The position numbers and the translations under genes were made by a program. Under the pieces are notes generated by a model, which was not told the origin of the DNA, did not search any database, and was given only the letters and a program-made list of their open reading frames with translations. 64,000 nucleotides of DNA. Origin: Clostridia bacterium. Lineage in GTDB: Bacteria > Bacillota > Clostridia > Oscillospirales > Acutalibacteraceae. Shown here one piece after another: positions 1-8,400 of this stretch. Positions within the stretch are counted from its first letter, which is position 1, and each line of letters starts with the position of its first letter. Location of the stretch: contig JAFYKZ010000005.1 of assembly GCA_017537365.1 (NCBI GenBank), positions 1 to 64,000 of the forward strand. The letters are read 5' to 3'.

Positions 1-2
1 AC

Positions 3-31
3 TTGACAATATTTACTTTCGGTGCTATAAT
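3..31 (+). promoter_or_regulatory. Sigma-A promoter of the thiT leader
   Basis: TTGACA at 3-8 and TATAAT at 26-31 are separated by exactly 17 bp, both perfect consensus boxes. Transcription would begin near 38, at the 5' edge of the TPP aptamer, so this promoter should drive the riboswitch-controlled thiT transcript. Confidence 0.85.
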
Positions 32-38
32 TTGCTTG

Positions 39-136
39 CAATAGGGAGCTCGATGAAACTCGGGCTGAGAGGAAATCCGCTTTTGCTATGATTTCGACCT
101 TTAACCTGATGCGGATAATGCCGCCGTAGGGAAATA
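39..136 (+). promoter_or_regulatory. TPP riboswitch (THI box)
   Basis: The conserved thi-box blocks are present in order: GGGAGC near 44, GGGCTGAGAGG at 62-72, and ACCTGATGCGGATAATGCC with CGTAGGGA at about 104-132. The family binds thiamine pyrophosphate. An intrinsic terminator follows directly (149-177) and then the thiamine transporter gene, so TPP binding is expected to stop transcription before thiT. Confidence 0.95.
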
Positions 137-148
137 CGAAAAAGTATT

Positions 149-177
149 GCCGCAGGTGTATTGCCTGCGGCTTTTTT
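149..177 (+). terminator. Attenuator terminator of the TPP riboswitch
   Basis: GCCGCAGG (149-156) pairs with CCTGCGGC (164-171) across a 7-nt loop and is followed by TTTTTT (172-177). It lies between the aptamer and the thiT ribosome binding site, which is the expected expression platform of a TPP off-switch. Confidence 0.9.
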
Positions 178-223
178 GTTTTCTCGGAAAATCAGTATTG
201 CGATATTAAAGGAGGAACAAAAA

Positions 224-817
224 ATGAAAGAAATCCAAAAAAAACCAGTCTACAAACTAACCCTTGCCGCAATATTTATTGCGCTCGCCACCGCTCTGAG
301 CTTTATAAAAATTTATAAGCTCCCGTTAGGCGGTTCGGTAACACTTCTCTCAATGCTGCCCATTGTTTTACTGCCCTCGATACTCGGCTTTAAATGGGGA
401 CTAGGCTCTGCCTTTATTTATTCGCTCATTCAGCTCTTTTTCGGCATCGCTTTCGACGGGCTCTTCGCTTGGGGACTCTCGCCATTAGCGCTGATAGGAA
501 CAATATTCCTCGATTATATTGTAGCCTTCACCGTTTTGGGACTTTCGGGAATACTTGCCAAAAAAGGTTATTGGGCGCGGATTTCAGGTTGCGCGTTGGT
601 TTTATGCATGAGATTTTTATGCCATTTCATTTCGGGATACATAATCTTTGCGAACTTTGAGCAGTTTGAAATTTTTGGCAAAACTATTATGAATAGCCCT
701 GCGCTATATTCAATTTGTTATAACGGAACATTTATGCTTCCCGAACTTGTTTTAACCGTGTCGGCAGCGGTAGTTCTTTTCAAAATTCCCGCTATTAAAA
801 AACTAATTCAAAGCTAA
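224..817 (+). CDS. thiT: Thiamine ECF transporter substrate-binding subunit ThiT
   Basis: This is a 197-residue, strongly hydrophobic protein with about six membrane segments, the normal size for ThiT. ThiT captures thiamine at the membrane and works with the shared ECF energising module (EcfA, EcfA', EcfT), which is not encoded here. The stretch LGFKWGLGSAFIYSLIQ matches the ThiT pattern, and the upstream TPP riboswitch independently supports the substrate. The ATG at 224 is chosen because AAAGGAGGAA lies at 208-217; an in-frame upstream ATG at 161 sits inside the terminator hairpin and is unlikely. The stop codon overlaps the stop of the convergent gene on the other strand by three bases. 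Confidence 0.93.
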   Translation: MKEIQKKPVYKLTLAAIFIALATALSFIKIYKLPLGGSVTLLSMLPIVLLPSILGFKWGLGSAFIYSLIQLFFGIAFDGLFAWGLSPLALIGTIFLDYIVAFTVLGLSGILAKKGYWARISGCALVLCMRFLCHFISGYIIFANFEQFEIFGKTIMNSPALYSICYNGTFMLPELVLTVSAAVVLFKIPAIKKLIQS

Positions 818-2184
818 CCGCCGTTTTCTTGCGCTTTAAGGCTATCATACTCACGCGCTATTTGATACCATGTAACAGGACCTACCGCGCCTGATTGCTC
901 AATGCCATAAAGCCTTTGTATTTCTTTAACTGCCGCTTCGGTCTGGTCGCCGAAATATCCTGTTACGGGCAAGGTTGGGAAAGCGGGAATTCGCTCACCG
1001 ATATAATTTATATAGCTTTGCAAATCCGAAACTGAGCTATTTCTTGTTCCCTTGGTTAAAAAATAACCCGGGTATAGCTTGGCGTTATCCCCCTGATAAC
1101 CCTCGGGCAAAGATGCCACTGTTTCGGTATAAATTCGGTCTATCGTGTTCCAGGTTGCTGTGTCAACAACCCCTGTTACAGGAAGCCCGTAATACTCTTG
1201 AAATCTCTCAACCGCCGCTATGGTTGCAGGGTCAAACTCGGCAGTTCGCGGAACAGGGGATAAAGCTGAATTAAAATAGGCTATAATGCTTAGATAATAC
1301 TGTAATGTTCTAACCGAAATACCGCTACTTCCTGCCGAAATTTCGGTTTCAAAGGGCACGGTTGCCTCGTCGAGAGTAATGCCCTCGCCTGCAAGCTCGG
1401 CAAGTCCTTTAACCCCTGCATAATAGCGTTTTATAGCATACCAAGTGGCTTTGTCAACCTGACCACTTTGGGTTAAACTAAATATTTCTTGAAATTTCCT
1501 AACTGCCGCTTCGGTGTCTACACCGAAAATGCCGTTAGGATTTTCTATTTTAGGAATAGCGGGGTAGTTTTCTGCTATGCGGTTAAGCTGAACCTGAATA
1601 AGTCTTACATTATTCCCCGAATCACCAATCGCGAGCGGCACTCCCGGATATGATTCTCCCGTAAAGCTTACAGGCGCATTTTCAACTATGCCGATATCGT
1701 CTCCGTAATAATTTTGCAAAATGGCATAAGGGGTGAACCCTCTTTCTGCTAAACCAACGCTTCCCCATTGTGAAAGTCCTGCGCAGGTTGAGGTTGTTCC
1801 GTTGCAAAAAGCGGTAAAAAGGGGTTGAACGCTACCCTGTCGCACAACATAATCATTAAAAATATCATCAACTATCTGACTTATGTTCTCAAAAATTTCG
1901 CGGTCAGGCACAAAGGCTTGGTCAAACTGAGTGGTGTTTGTTATATCGAAATTATAACCGCGCGAGGGATACCATTCGGTATAAATTCGGTTTAAAGCAA
2001 AGCTTATAATAGCATAAATATTTGCTCTTAAAGCCTCCTCAGGCCAGGTTGGATAAATTTCGCTTGAAGCAACATTCTTTATATAATCGGTAAAAGGAAC
2101 GGTAACATTCTGCGCCGCCGAATCGGGTGCGCCTAAATGCACTGTTATATTTTGCGGAATGACAGGTGTTAATACCTCAGGCAT
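814..2184 (-). CDS. SpoIID-like protein with three peptidoglycan-binding domains
   Basis: The 456-residue protein has an N-terminal SpoIID/LytB-like region (about residues 28-165, with a segment of the type VPFTDYIKNVASSEIYPTWP followed by EEALRA). Three PG_binding_1 repeats follow, at roughly 190-258, 280-352 and 375-447, each with the xxFGxxTxxAVxxFQ...G.V...TW signature or a variant. SpoIID proteins cleave denuded glycan strands during engulfment; whether this one is catalytic is not shown. There is no signal peptide or membrane anchor, which is odd for a wall-acting protein and suggests a mother-cell or spore-layer location. The ATG at 2184 follows AAGGAGA. It lies 11 bp after the 168-residue gene on the same strand, probably one operon. 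Confidence 0.75.
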   Translation of the reverse strand: MPEVLTPVIPQNITVHLGAPDSAAQNVTVPFTDYIKNVASSEIYPTWPEEALRANIYAIISFALNRIYTEWYPSRGYNFDITNTTQFDQAFVPDREIFENISQIVDDIFNDYVVRQGSVQPLFTAFCNGTTSTCAGLSQWGSVGLAERGFTPYAILQNYYGDDIGIVENAPVSFTGESYPGVPLAIGDSGNNVRLIQVQLNRIAENYPAIPKIENPNGIFGVDTEAAVRKFQEIFSLTQSGQVDKATWYAIKRYYAGVKGLAELAGEGITLDEATVPFETEISAGSSGISVRTLQYYLSIIAYFNSALSPVPRTAEFDPATIAAVERFQEYYGLPVTGVVDTATWNTIDRIYTETVASLPEGYQGDNAKLYPGYFLTKGTRNSSVSDLQSYINYIGERIPAFPTLPVTGYFGDQTEAAVKEIQRLYGIEQSGAVGPVTWYQIAREYDSLKAQENGG

Positions 2185-2195
2185 AAGTATTCTCC

Positions 2196-2702
2196 TTATA
2201 AATCAGCGTTTTCGGACACATTATATATAATAGGGCCTTTTTGTTCTCCTGCGGTTTCAAGCAAAAGCATATTGGCTCTTTGTAAAGAGGTTATACCCTC
2301 AAAAACAGGAATATTTAAAAAAATACTGTCAACATAACCCTCTGCTTTAACCTCAACATTATATTCGGCATAAGGTAAAACCTTATTTTCGCTTTGAAGG
2401 GATAATTCTCGGTCAGGGGCGGATAAATATATCGGCTCGGTTTTACCGCTTTCGTCGGTATAAACGCTTATTATATTCTCTCGCATTTCATTTTCGCCCG
2501 AAAACACCGAAACCAATGCGTTTTTTATCGGGTATAGCGACCGCACCGCCGTTACCAAAACCACCAACGCTCCCTCGTTATCGGTAGGATTGTCGGCGAC
2601 AGGGCTTATAGCCTGAACCGATTTTTCTAAAGTAGAAAATTTCCGCCTCGCATAAGTATTAAACATTTCATTTTTATATTTTTCTATCAACTTTTTGTCC
2701 AT
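2196..2702 (-). CDS. Protein with a carboxypeptidase-regulatory-like fold, partner of the SpoIID-like gene
   Basis: This 168-residue soluble protein has no signal peptide. The middle part (about residues 45-150) runs as alternating beta strands: GALVVLVTAVRSLYPIKNAL, then AEYNVEVKAEGYVDSIFLNI. This resembles the transthyretin-like domain called carboxypeptidase regulatory-like. The N-terminal 40 residues look helical. It is the upstream gene of a two-gene unit with the SpoIID/peptidoglycan-binding protein, so it may be a structural partner in the same spore or wall process. The function is not established. The start ATG at 2702 has only a weak GTGAGG site. Confidence 0.6.
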   Translation of the reverse strand: MDKKLIEKYKNEMFNTYARRKFSTLEKSVQAISPVADNPTDNEGALVVLVTAVRSLYPIKNALVSVFSGENEMRENIISVYTDESGKTEPIYLSAPDRELSLQSENKVLPYAEYNVEVKAEGYVDSIFLNIPVFEGITSLQRANMLLLETAGEQKGPIIYNVSENADL

Positions 2703-2769
2703 AAAAACGCCTCACAATTTAATTTTTCAATACATTATATAAAAAATTTTGCAAATTTGTGAATTATAC

Positions 2770-2798
2770 TTGCATTTTTATGCGGAAGTTGTTACAAT
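2770..2798 (+). promoter_or_regulatory. Promoter of the ferredoxin gene
   Basis: TTGCAT (2770-2775) and TACAAT (2793-2798) are spaced by 17 bp, placing the transcription start about 25 nt before the ferredoxin start codon. Confidence 0.6.
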
Positions 2799-2829
2799 TA
2801 AATCATCAAAGCTACGGAGGTGTATTTTG

Positions 2830-3000
2830 ATGGCTTACAAAATTTCTGATGCTTGCATTAGCTGCGGCGCATGTGCAGCTAACTGTCCTTGCGAGGCTAT
2901 TGTTGAAGGCGATACTCAATATGTTATTGACGCTGATAAGTGCATCGATTGCGGTGCTTGTGCAGCAGGTTGCCCTGTTGACGCTATCTCTGAGGGTTAA
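2830..3000 (+). CDS. 2x[4Fe-4S] ferredoxin
   Basis: This 56-residue clostridial-type ferredoxin carries two CxxCxxCxxxCP motifs, [12 protein letters not shown] and [12 protein letters not shown], which ligate two [4Fe-4S] clusters. It is a low-potential electron carrier in the cytoplasm and could serve the indolepyruvate:ferredoxin oxidoreductase further along in this window. The ATG at 2830 is chosen because TACGGAGG lies at 2813-2820; the longer in-frame reading from 2749 has no ribosome binding site and would add a non-ferredoxin leader. It has its own promoter and terminator, so it is monocistronic. Confidence 0.95.
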   Translation: MAYKISDACISCGACAANCPCEAIVEGDTQYVIDADKCIDCGACAAGCPVDAISEG

Positions 3001-3023
3001 TTAAAACATATTAATTAAAGCTT

Positions 3024-3096
3024 CAAACGCCCTGCAGTAGTTTTTACTGTATGGCGTTTGTCATTTAGAGGCTTTTCGACAAAAAGCCTTATTTTT
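3024..3096 (+). terminator. Tandem hairpins ending the ferredoxin transcript
   Basis: Two hairpins follow the stop codon. CAAACGCC (3024-3031) pairs with GGCGTTTG (3053-3060) with an inner stem of further pairs. AGGCTTTT (3069-3076) pairs with AAAAGCCT (3082-3089) and is followed by TATTTTT. The second has the better U-tract and is the likely terminator. Confidence 0.65.
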
Positions 3097-3112
3097 CGAA
3101 AGGAGGATTTTC

Positions 3113-3571
3113 GTGGATAATATTAAAACCATCGCAAAAAATAAAAAAGCATATCATGAATACTTTGTTATAGAAAGCTTCGAAGCGGGAATTTCTCTTT
3201 CGGGAACTGAGGTTAAGTCTGTAAGAGCAGGCGGGGTTAATTTGAAGGACGCTTGGTGCAGTATCGATGAGGGCGAGCTTATCATAAAGCAGATGCATAT
3301 AAGTCCTTACGAGCACGGTAATATTTTTAATCGTCCGCCGGCCAGAAACCGCAAGCTTTTAATGCATAAGAGAGAAATAATGCGTCTTTTCGGAACGGTT
3401 AAGCAGGAAGGCTTGGCGCTGATTCCGTTATCGGTTTATTTTAAAGGCTCTCTTGTTAAGGTGCAACTCGGTCTTTGCAAAGGTAAAAAGCTTCATGATA
3501 AGCGTGAAACTGCCGCAAAGAGAGATGCCAACCGCCAAATCGACCGCGCAATGAAAGAGCAAAACAGATAA
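3113..3571 (+). CDS. smpB: SsrA-binding protein SmpB
   Basis: SmpB binds tmRNA and delivers it to stalled ribosomes for trans-translation. The 152-residue length and the N-terminal [20 protein letters not shown] and following SGTEVKS block are diagnostic. The C-terminal part [20 protein letters not shown] is the basic tail that enters the decoding channel. The start is GTG at 3113, 7 nt after AGGAGGAT. The tmRNA gene begins 65 bp downstream on the same strand, so the two partners of the ribosome rescue system are neighbours. Confidence 0.97.
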   Translation: MDNIKTIAKNKKAYHEYFVIESFEAGISLSGTEVKSVRAGGVNLKDAWCSIDEGELIIKQMHISPYEHGNIFNRPPARNRKLLMHKREIMRLFGTVKQEGLALIPLSVYFKGSLVKVQLGLCKGKKLHDKRETAAKRDANRQIDRAMKEQNR

Positions 3572-3572
3572 A

Positions 3573-3636
3573 CTTCTCACATCTTACTTTTCTCTCCACC
3601 TTTTCATTATTACTTCTTACCTCTTACTTCATATTC
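3573..3636 (+). repeat. Pyrimidine-rich TTACTTCTTACC tract before tmRNA
   Basis: The 64 bp between smpB and the tmRNA 5' end are almost pure pyrimidine with TTAC punctuation, ending CTTACTTCATATTC directly against the tmRNA. Related tracts follow the tmRNA (4019-4114) and precede the tRNA-Ala gene (12137-12172, opposite strand). No separate promoter is evident, so tmRNA may be cut from an smpB transcript. Confidence 0.6.
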
Positions 3637-3981
3637 GGGGGTGTAAAGGTTTCGACGGGGATTTTGAAATATCGGAAGCGAGCAGCGGTGCGGAACCGCT
3701 ATAAAATCCGTATTAAAAATTAACTAACAACAATAAAGTTGCTTTAGCAGCCTAATTTGGCTGCTCATCCGACCGAGGACTACCGCGGCTTCGCAAGGGT
3801 GTCATTTTAGCGGTAAATGTGAACGGCGGATTGTCCCATCTGCCGTCACACAGTAGGGACTTTCCAATATATTAGCCTGATGTTCGGCGAATATTGAGGG
3901 AATTTAAAAGAACATCTGCGCTCGGAGATGCTGATACGGATAGATTTTCGGACAGGAGTTCGATTCTCCTCACCTCCACCA
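3637..3981 (+). ncRNA. ssrA: Transfer-messenger RNA (tmRNA)
   Basis: The 5' end GGGGGTGTAAAGGTTTCGAC and the 3' end GGAGTTCGATTCTCCTCACCTCCACCA form the tRNA-like domain; the acceptor stem is GGGGGTG with CACCTCC and the CCA is encoded. The tag reading frame ends AAC AAC AAT AAA GTT GCT TTA GCA GCC TAA (stop at 3753-3755). The degradation tag therefore ends NNNKVALAA, and is at most 12 residues (KLTNNNKVALAA) because a TAA codon precedes it at 3714. The pseudoknot-rich middle occupies about 3756-3930. Trans-translation partner smpB is immediately upstream. Confidence 0.96.
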
Positions 3982-4018
3982 AAAATCGACAAGGTTCGAC
4001 AGAGCCTTGTCGATTTTT
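3981..4018 (+). terminator. Terminator after tmRNA
   Basis: AAAAATCGACAAGG (3981-3994) pairs with CCTTGTCGATTTTT (4005-4018). The last stem bases provide the U-tract. A partial second copy of its right arm, CCTTGTCGATTTT, recurs at 4069-4081 inside the following repeat. Confidence 0.85.
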
Positions 4019-4114
4019 ACTTCTTACCTCTTACTTCTTACCTCTTACTTCTTCACTCTTCACTAAAAACCTTGTCGATTTTGAAGTAATAAGTAAGAAG
4101 TAATAGTGAAGAGG
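4019..4114 (+). repeat. TTACTTCTTACC repeat tract with an inverted partner
   Basis: Three to four direct units of TTACTTCTTACCTC are followed by CTTCACTCTTCACT, a spacer holding a copy of the terminator arm (4069-4081), and the opposite-sense tract GAAGTAATAAGTAAGAAGT then AGTGAAGAGG. The whole can fold into a long imperfect hairpin. From 4115 to 4221 I see only a short ATCGGC/GCCGAT hairpin and no gene. Confidence 0.6.
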
Positions 4115-4221
4115 TTAAGGTATCGGCTTTGCCGATGAAACATATAAATATGTAGGAGTTCAGTCTGATACAGTAGGATTTTAAAAGGACTTGGGAATTG
4201 TCTATCCCTTCCATAAGAAGC

Positions 4222-4255
4222 AAAAACCGAGCAAGGCTTCCCTTGCTCGGTTTTT
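4222..4255. terminator. Bidirectional terminator
   Basis: A perfect 15-bp stem AAAAACCGAGCAAGG / CCTTGCTCGGTTTTT with a CTTC loop. It has A/T runs at both ends and most plausibly ends the leftward Cys-rich membrane protein gene at 4280. Confidence 0.9.
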
Positions 4256-4279
4256 GTTATAATTTAAAATTCCTTTTGG

Positions 4280-4687
4280 TTAGTCGTTGCAATTAAAGAA
4301 GCAACGCACAAGACAAGCGGTTGAAGTTACTGTAAGGAAAAAGAAGAATAAAAGCGCGCCGGTAAGGATTGCGCCGATAACACTTGTTGCCGCAAAGGTT
4401 ATTCCTAAGAAAACAATAGAAAGCAATATTGTTCCAAGTATACCTATAAGCACAGCCGTAACTATACTGCATAAATCCTCGCAACATCTATCGCGGAACA
4501 AAGCCGCCGCAATAAGAACAACAGCGAGATATACCACCGCAATACCGAGAAGCACCCATAAAAACGCAGGGGTTAAAGTAATCACGGCGGTTATAGTTAG
4601 AAACGCTGTGATTATACCGAGAATAAGACTGGCCACCACCGCAAGAACTGTGCAACTGGTTCTGCAACTTCTGCATGATGTTAACAC
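4280..4687 (-). CDS. Small Cys-rich four-helix membrane protein
   Basis: The 135-residue protein has about four hydrophobic helices (roughly 12-38, 41-63, 72-96, 100-127) and cysteines clustered at both ends and in the central loop: CRSCRTSC at the N terminus, DRCCEDLC in the loop, and CLVRCFFNC at the C terminus. No enzyme signature is visible and I do not recognise the family. The start is GTG at 4687, 8 nt after GGGAGGTG. An overlapping antisense frame is open but lacks a ribosome binding site. A CATAGGATA box with an AC 16 nt upstream lies before it and resembles a sporulation sigma-K promoter. Confidence 0.7.
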   Translation of the reverse strand: MLTSCRSCRTSCTVLAVVASLILGIITAFLTITAVITLTPAFLWVLLGIAVVYLAVVLIAAALFRDRCCEDLCSIVTAVLIGILGTILLSIVFLGITFAATSVIGAILTGALLFFFFLTVTSTACLVRCFFNCND

Positions 4688-4706
4688 AATAATTCACCTC
4701 CCATTG

Positions 4707-4733
4707 TATCCTATGCTAAATGACAGCAGTGGT
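4707..4733 (-). promoter_or_regulatory. Possible sigma-K-type promoter for the Cys-rich membrane protein
   Basis: Read on the minus strand, AC is followed by 16 nt and then CATAGGATA, matching the Bacillus sigma-K pattern AC-N16/17-CATAnnnTA. The predicted start would leave a very short leader before GGGAGGTG. No good TTGACA/TATAAT pair is seen instead. This is weak evidence because the motif is short. Confidence 0.3.
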
Positions 4734-4835
4734 GAAAAGGAAAGGCGGGATAGTTCTGATGTTAAGCTCATAATAAAGAACATATAAGGTGATTGAAAAT
4801 CTGCAACCTTTTTTGCGTCTCCAAAGCGAATATTA

Positions 4836-4864
4836 TTGTATTTAAAAGAATTTTATGTTATAAT
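4836..4864 (+). promoter_or_regulatory. Promoter of the 129-residue lipoprotein gene
   Basis: TTGTAT (4836-4841) and TATAAT (4859-4864) with 17 bp spacing, about 65 nt upstream of the start codon. Confidence 0.6.
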
Positions 4865-4930
4865 AAATAATAAACATGCAGGTTAGAACGGCAAAAGAAA
4901 AATATGTAATTTTTTCAGGAGGCAAAGAGT

Positions 4931-5320
4931 ATGAAAAAATATGCTTATTTGATAATTATGGTTTTAGTATGCACCATATTGTTTGCGGGGTGTAGCGGAA
5001 ATGAAAAAACTGAAGGTCAAAGTGTTGATTACAGTAAATATTCATTTGTGAATACTTCGTGGACAAGAGATGCCGAGCATGACACCGAAACAATTCGTTT
5101 CGGTGAGGACGGCAGTTTCAGTTATTACTGCGGTTGCGGAAATTCTGTAAATGATTCTGATCTATGTGAAGGTTATACCTACGATGATGACACAAAAACT
5201 ATCACATTAAATTGTATTGAAACAACAGATGAAATGGTTACAACAATTAAGATTGTAAAATGTGATGAAAACAGTTTGCACCTTGATTTTGACGGGGAAA
5301 TTAGAATTTTTGAAAAATAA
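4931..5320 (+). CDS. Small lipoprotein of unknown function
   Basis: The 129-residue precursor has a lipoprotein signal with lipobox LFAGC (lipidated Cys at residue 20). The mature part is acidic and beta-rich, with a run of the type SFVNTSWTRDAEHDTETIRF and GSFSYYCGCGNSVND. This layout resembles small lipocalin-like or META-like extracytoplasmic lipoproteins, but no family can be assigned. The ATG follows CAGGAGGC at 4917-4924. The next gene is the giant surface protein, separated by about 100 bp. Confidence 0.7.
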   Translation: MKKYAYLIIMVLVCTILFAGCSGNEKTEGQSVDYSKYSFVNTSWTRDAEHDTETIRFGEDGSFSYYCGCGNSVNDSDLCEGYTYDDDTKTITLNCIETTDEMVTTIKIVKCDENSLHLDFDGEIRIFEK

Positions 5321-5426
5321 TCTATAAATCTCTTGATTTATAAGAGTATATGTTATAAAATTAAGTGTTACTTATCTTTTTGTGTCGTTTTGAGACAAGA
5401 GTGATTATTGAAAGGGAGAGGTATGA

Positions 5427-8400
5427 ATGAAAAAAAGGATAATTGCCTTTTTGCTTACGATGACTATGTTATTGTCCGCTTTTAACACGGGTATGGTTGT
5501 ATTTTCTGTAGAAACAAATACAGATGTTACAATAACTGTGCTTGATTCTAACGGCAAAAATATTGATAATTCAGATTTGTCGGTTTCGGTAACATGTGCA
5601 TACAGACGGAGCATGTTTGGCTCTATCCGTACAGAAAACAGACCTGTTACAAGCTTTGGCGAGGGTGTTTTCGGATATGATTACAGTGAACAGAATAATA
5701 TTCAGTACTATACGGTAAATGTATCCTTAAATGCCGACGGTCGTACATATACTGCAAGTGAGCAGGTTGCCAAAAATGCCAACTCGGTTGTAATTACTTT
5801 AGAGGACTATGTTCAAGGCGATGAGTGGGCAAGTTTTGATGTTTATTATATAGCTGACGGACATTTTCCCGATAGTTTCTATGGATACGGTGATTCTAAA
5901 GATTACGGTCCTGCAGGAGATGACACTCCCTTGCTCAGAATAAATGTTAATATAACACAGCTTAGAAGTGCTAAATATTCGGATGTTGTTTTGTATCAGC
6001 AAAATTTTATAAATACTGATCCTGATACATACGATAAGAATATAGGAAATGCATATCATTTTATACCTGCAAAAATATCCGATAATAACAATAAAGAAGA
6101 GGCATATATTGAAAATGTAGGATATGCCAACGCTTTTTGGACTGCAGTAAAAGATTGTATGGATAAAGAATCTAAAGAAGCATTTGAAGCAACAGGACTC
6201 TTCAAAAATTATATTGTATATTGCTTGAAGAACCAAGGTACTGCGTCTAAACCTGATAATCACGCTGACGGTATACTTGTTGCTGACGTTACCGGTGATG
6301 TTATACGTCCTATCGATCCGCCTGTTTATGTTATAGAAATGTATGACCATAAGGGTAGTATTTTCGGTGGTTATACCAATGATGAAACAACAATAAATGA
6401 TAAAGATAAATCTACTTCTATAACAGATGTATTAAATGCATATAACAAGCACTTTAATCAGCAAATAGAGTGGACTGATAATAACAACGGTGTTTGGAGC
6501 GGTTCTTATCATATCACCGAAACAAACGGCAAAAAATACCGTTATGATTTGCAAATCACCCAAACAGATATAGCTTCAGCAAACTTTACCTCTGCATCGG
6601 GAGTTAAATACAAGAAGATGACCGATACATACTACCTTGCAACCTTTAAGCCGGAAACTGTAAAAGTTGAGCAAGTAGCATATATCGTTAATTATACCGA
6701 CGGTGTAGAGGATTTCGTATTTAACGATCAGGTTGATTCTCTTGAAAGAGGTGAGCCGGTTGTAGCTTTTGCAGGAAAGACCGATAGAGAAAATTATATT
6801 TTCCTTGGTTGGACACTTGAGGGCGGAGACGGTACAGTATTATCACAGGAAGAGATTTTGGAAAAGTATACCTCTGTAAACAGCGATTTAACCTTTGTTG
6901 CGGTTTATATGGTTGCACCTTCTAAATACACAGGTACAGTTGAGGTAATTCTTGACGGTTATTATGACACCAGTACTGCAACAGCTACCGGTCAAAGAAT
7001 AGACGTAACAACCGTTAAAGGAGATAATGTTAGTCTTTATGTAAAGTCTGATGATACTGATTACATTAAGCTTGAGAGAACAGCTAAAGGTGTTTATTCA
7101 GCGCAGCTTCTAAACGGTGATTATAGAATATACTATTATGATGGCGAAAATTATATTCTTTCTTCTGATCAACATTTAAGTATAAACAGCGAAGACCGTA
7201 CGCGTTATATATTCTTCGAATATGTTACTTATGAGCTTAACGGCGGCGTTGGCGGTCCTAACCCTGCACTTGAATATTATGATACAGGTGAGGAAGTAAA
7301 GGTTTCCGATAAAATACCTACAAAGCAAGGATATATTTTCGCAGGTTGGAAAGACCAATTTGGAACGGTATACCAAAGTGGAAGTGTGCTTTCGGATTCC
7401 ATAGGTAAATCATATACACTTACGGCTCAATGGGCAGATGCGGCAGATATATACGTTAATGTTACAATCGACCATGACGGCGGTGCTTTAGGACATGATA
7501 CAACAACCGCTAAGGACGATATTTCTTTAGATCTTGTATTTACTCCCGATGTTAGCAATCCTTATATTGAAACAGGCGATAGAATTGTTATTAACAATGT
7601 AAATCATCCAAATCACGACTATACATATACTCCGAGTGATTCGGAAGAAAAATCAATATTAGAAACAGTTTATACCGCTATAACACCGAGCGTAACTAAC
7701 GTTTCTAAGGATTATTCATATTCGGTTGCTGTAAGTAAGCATAATTATGATGTTACCTCTTTAAATACAACCGTAAATGAAAACGGCGATGTGTTTATTA
7801 AAGTTGAGTTAAAATATGCTCCCGATAACAAAGACCTCGAATTTGAGGTTAGAGTGGATGAGAATGTTCCGGCAAGTCTTTTGCCTCAGGCTGCAATCGT
7901 TAAGGTTTTGGCTTGGTCTTCAAGAACTAATAATTGGGAAATTATAGTTCAGCATAAAAATAACGAAGCAGGAAGAAAACCCGGTGTTCGTGTTGATATT
8001 GATGCAAATACACGCAAAGGAACAGGAAGCTATCCTGTGTGGGTTAGCGAGATTCTCGATAACGGTATCAAATCTCCTTATGGTTATCGTATTATTGTTA
8101 CTGCATTGATTTATCCTGACGGAACAATTGTTGAAACCGATTGGGCTTCGCCTGCAAATTTTGAGCAGTTTAAAACTAATCTTTATACAGTTGATATTGG
8201 CGATGTTTCAGACGGTAAATCGTATGGCAACTTAGACTTAAATGGTGCATATTTTGAAAATGATGTTCAAAAAGGTAAGCTTGATGCCGTTATCACAGCC
8301 AAGAACTATAAGGTTACATTTAATGCAATGGGCGGTACTGTTAACGGTTATGATATACAAACATTGGAAAACCAATATAAAGTACCAAGCTTCGACGGTT

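Noticed and set aside
161..223. N-terminal extension of thiT from an ATG at 161
   Set aside because: It would start inside the riboswitch terminator; the ATG at 224 has an ideal ribosome binding site.
3894..4103. 69-codon open frame across the 3' part of tmRNA
   Set aside because: It overlaps the tRNA-like domain and the repeat tract, has no ribosome binding site and reads repeat-derived sequence.
4019..4114. CRISPR array
   Set aside because: The TTACTTCTTACC units are adjacent, variable and have no unique spacers of regular length; no cas genes are in the window.
4287..4787. 166-codon frame opposite the Cys-rich membrane protein
   Set aside because: Basic, low-complexity composition, no ribosome site, and the opposite frame has a clear hydrophobic pattern, GTG start and Shine-Dalgarno.
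5799..6350. Long antisense frames within the giant surface protein gene
   Set aside because: They mirror the coding strand's codon bias, lack ribosome sites and resemble no protein.
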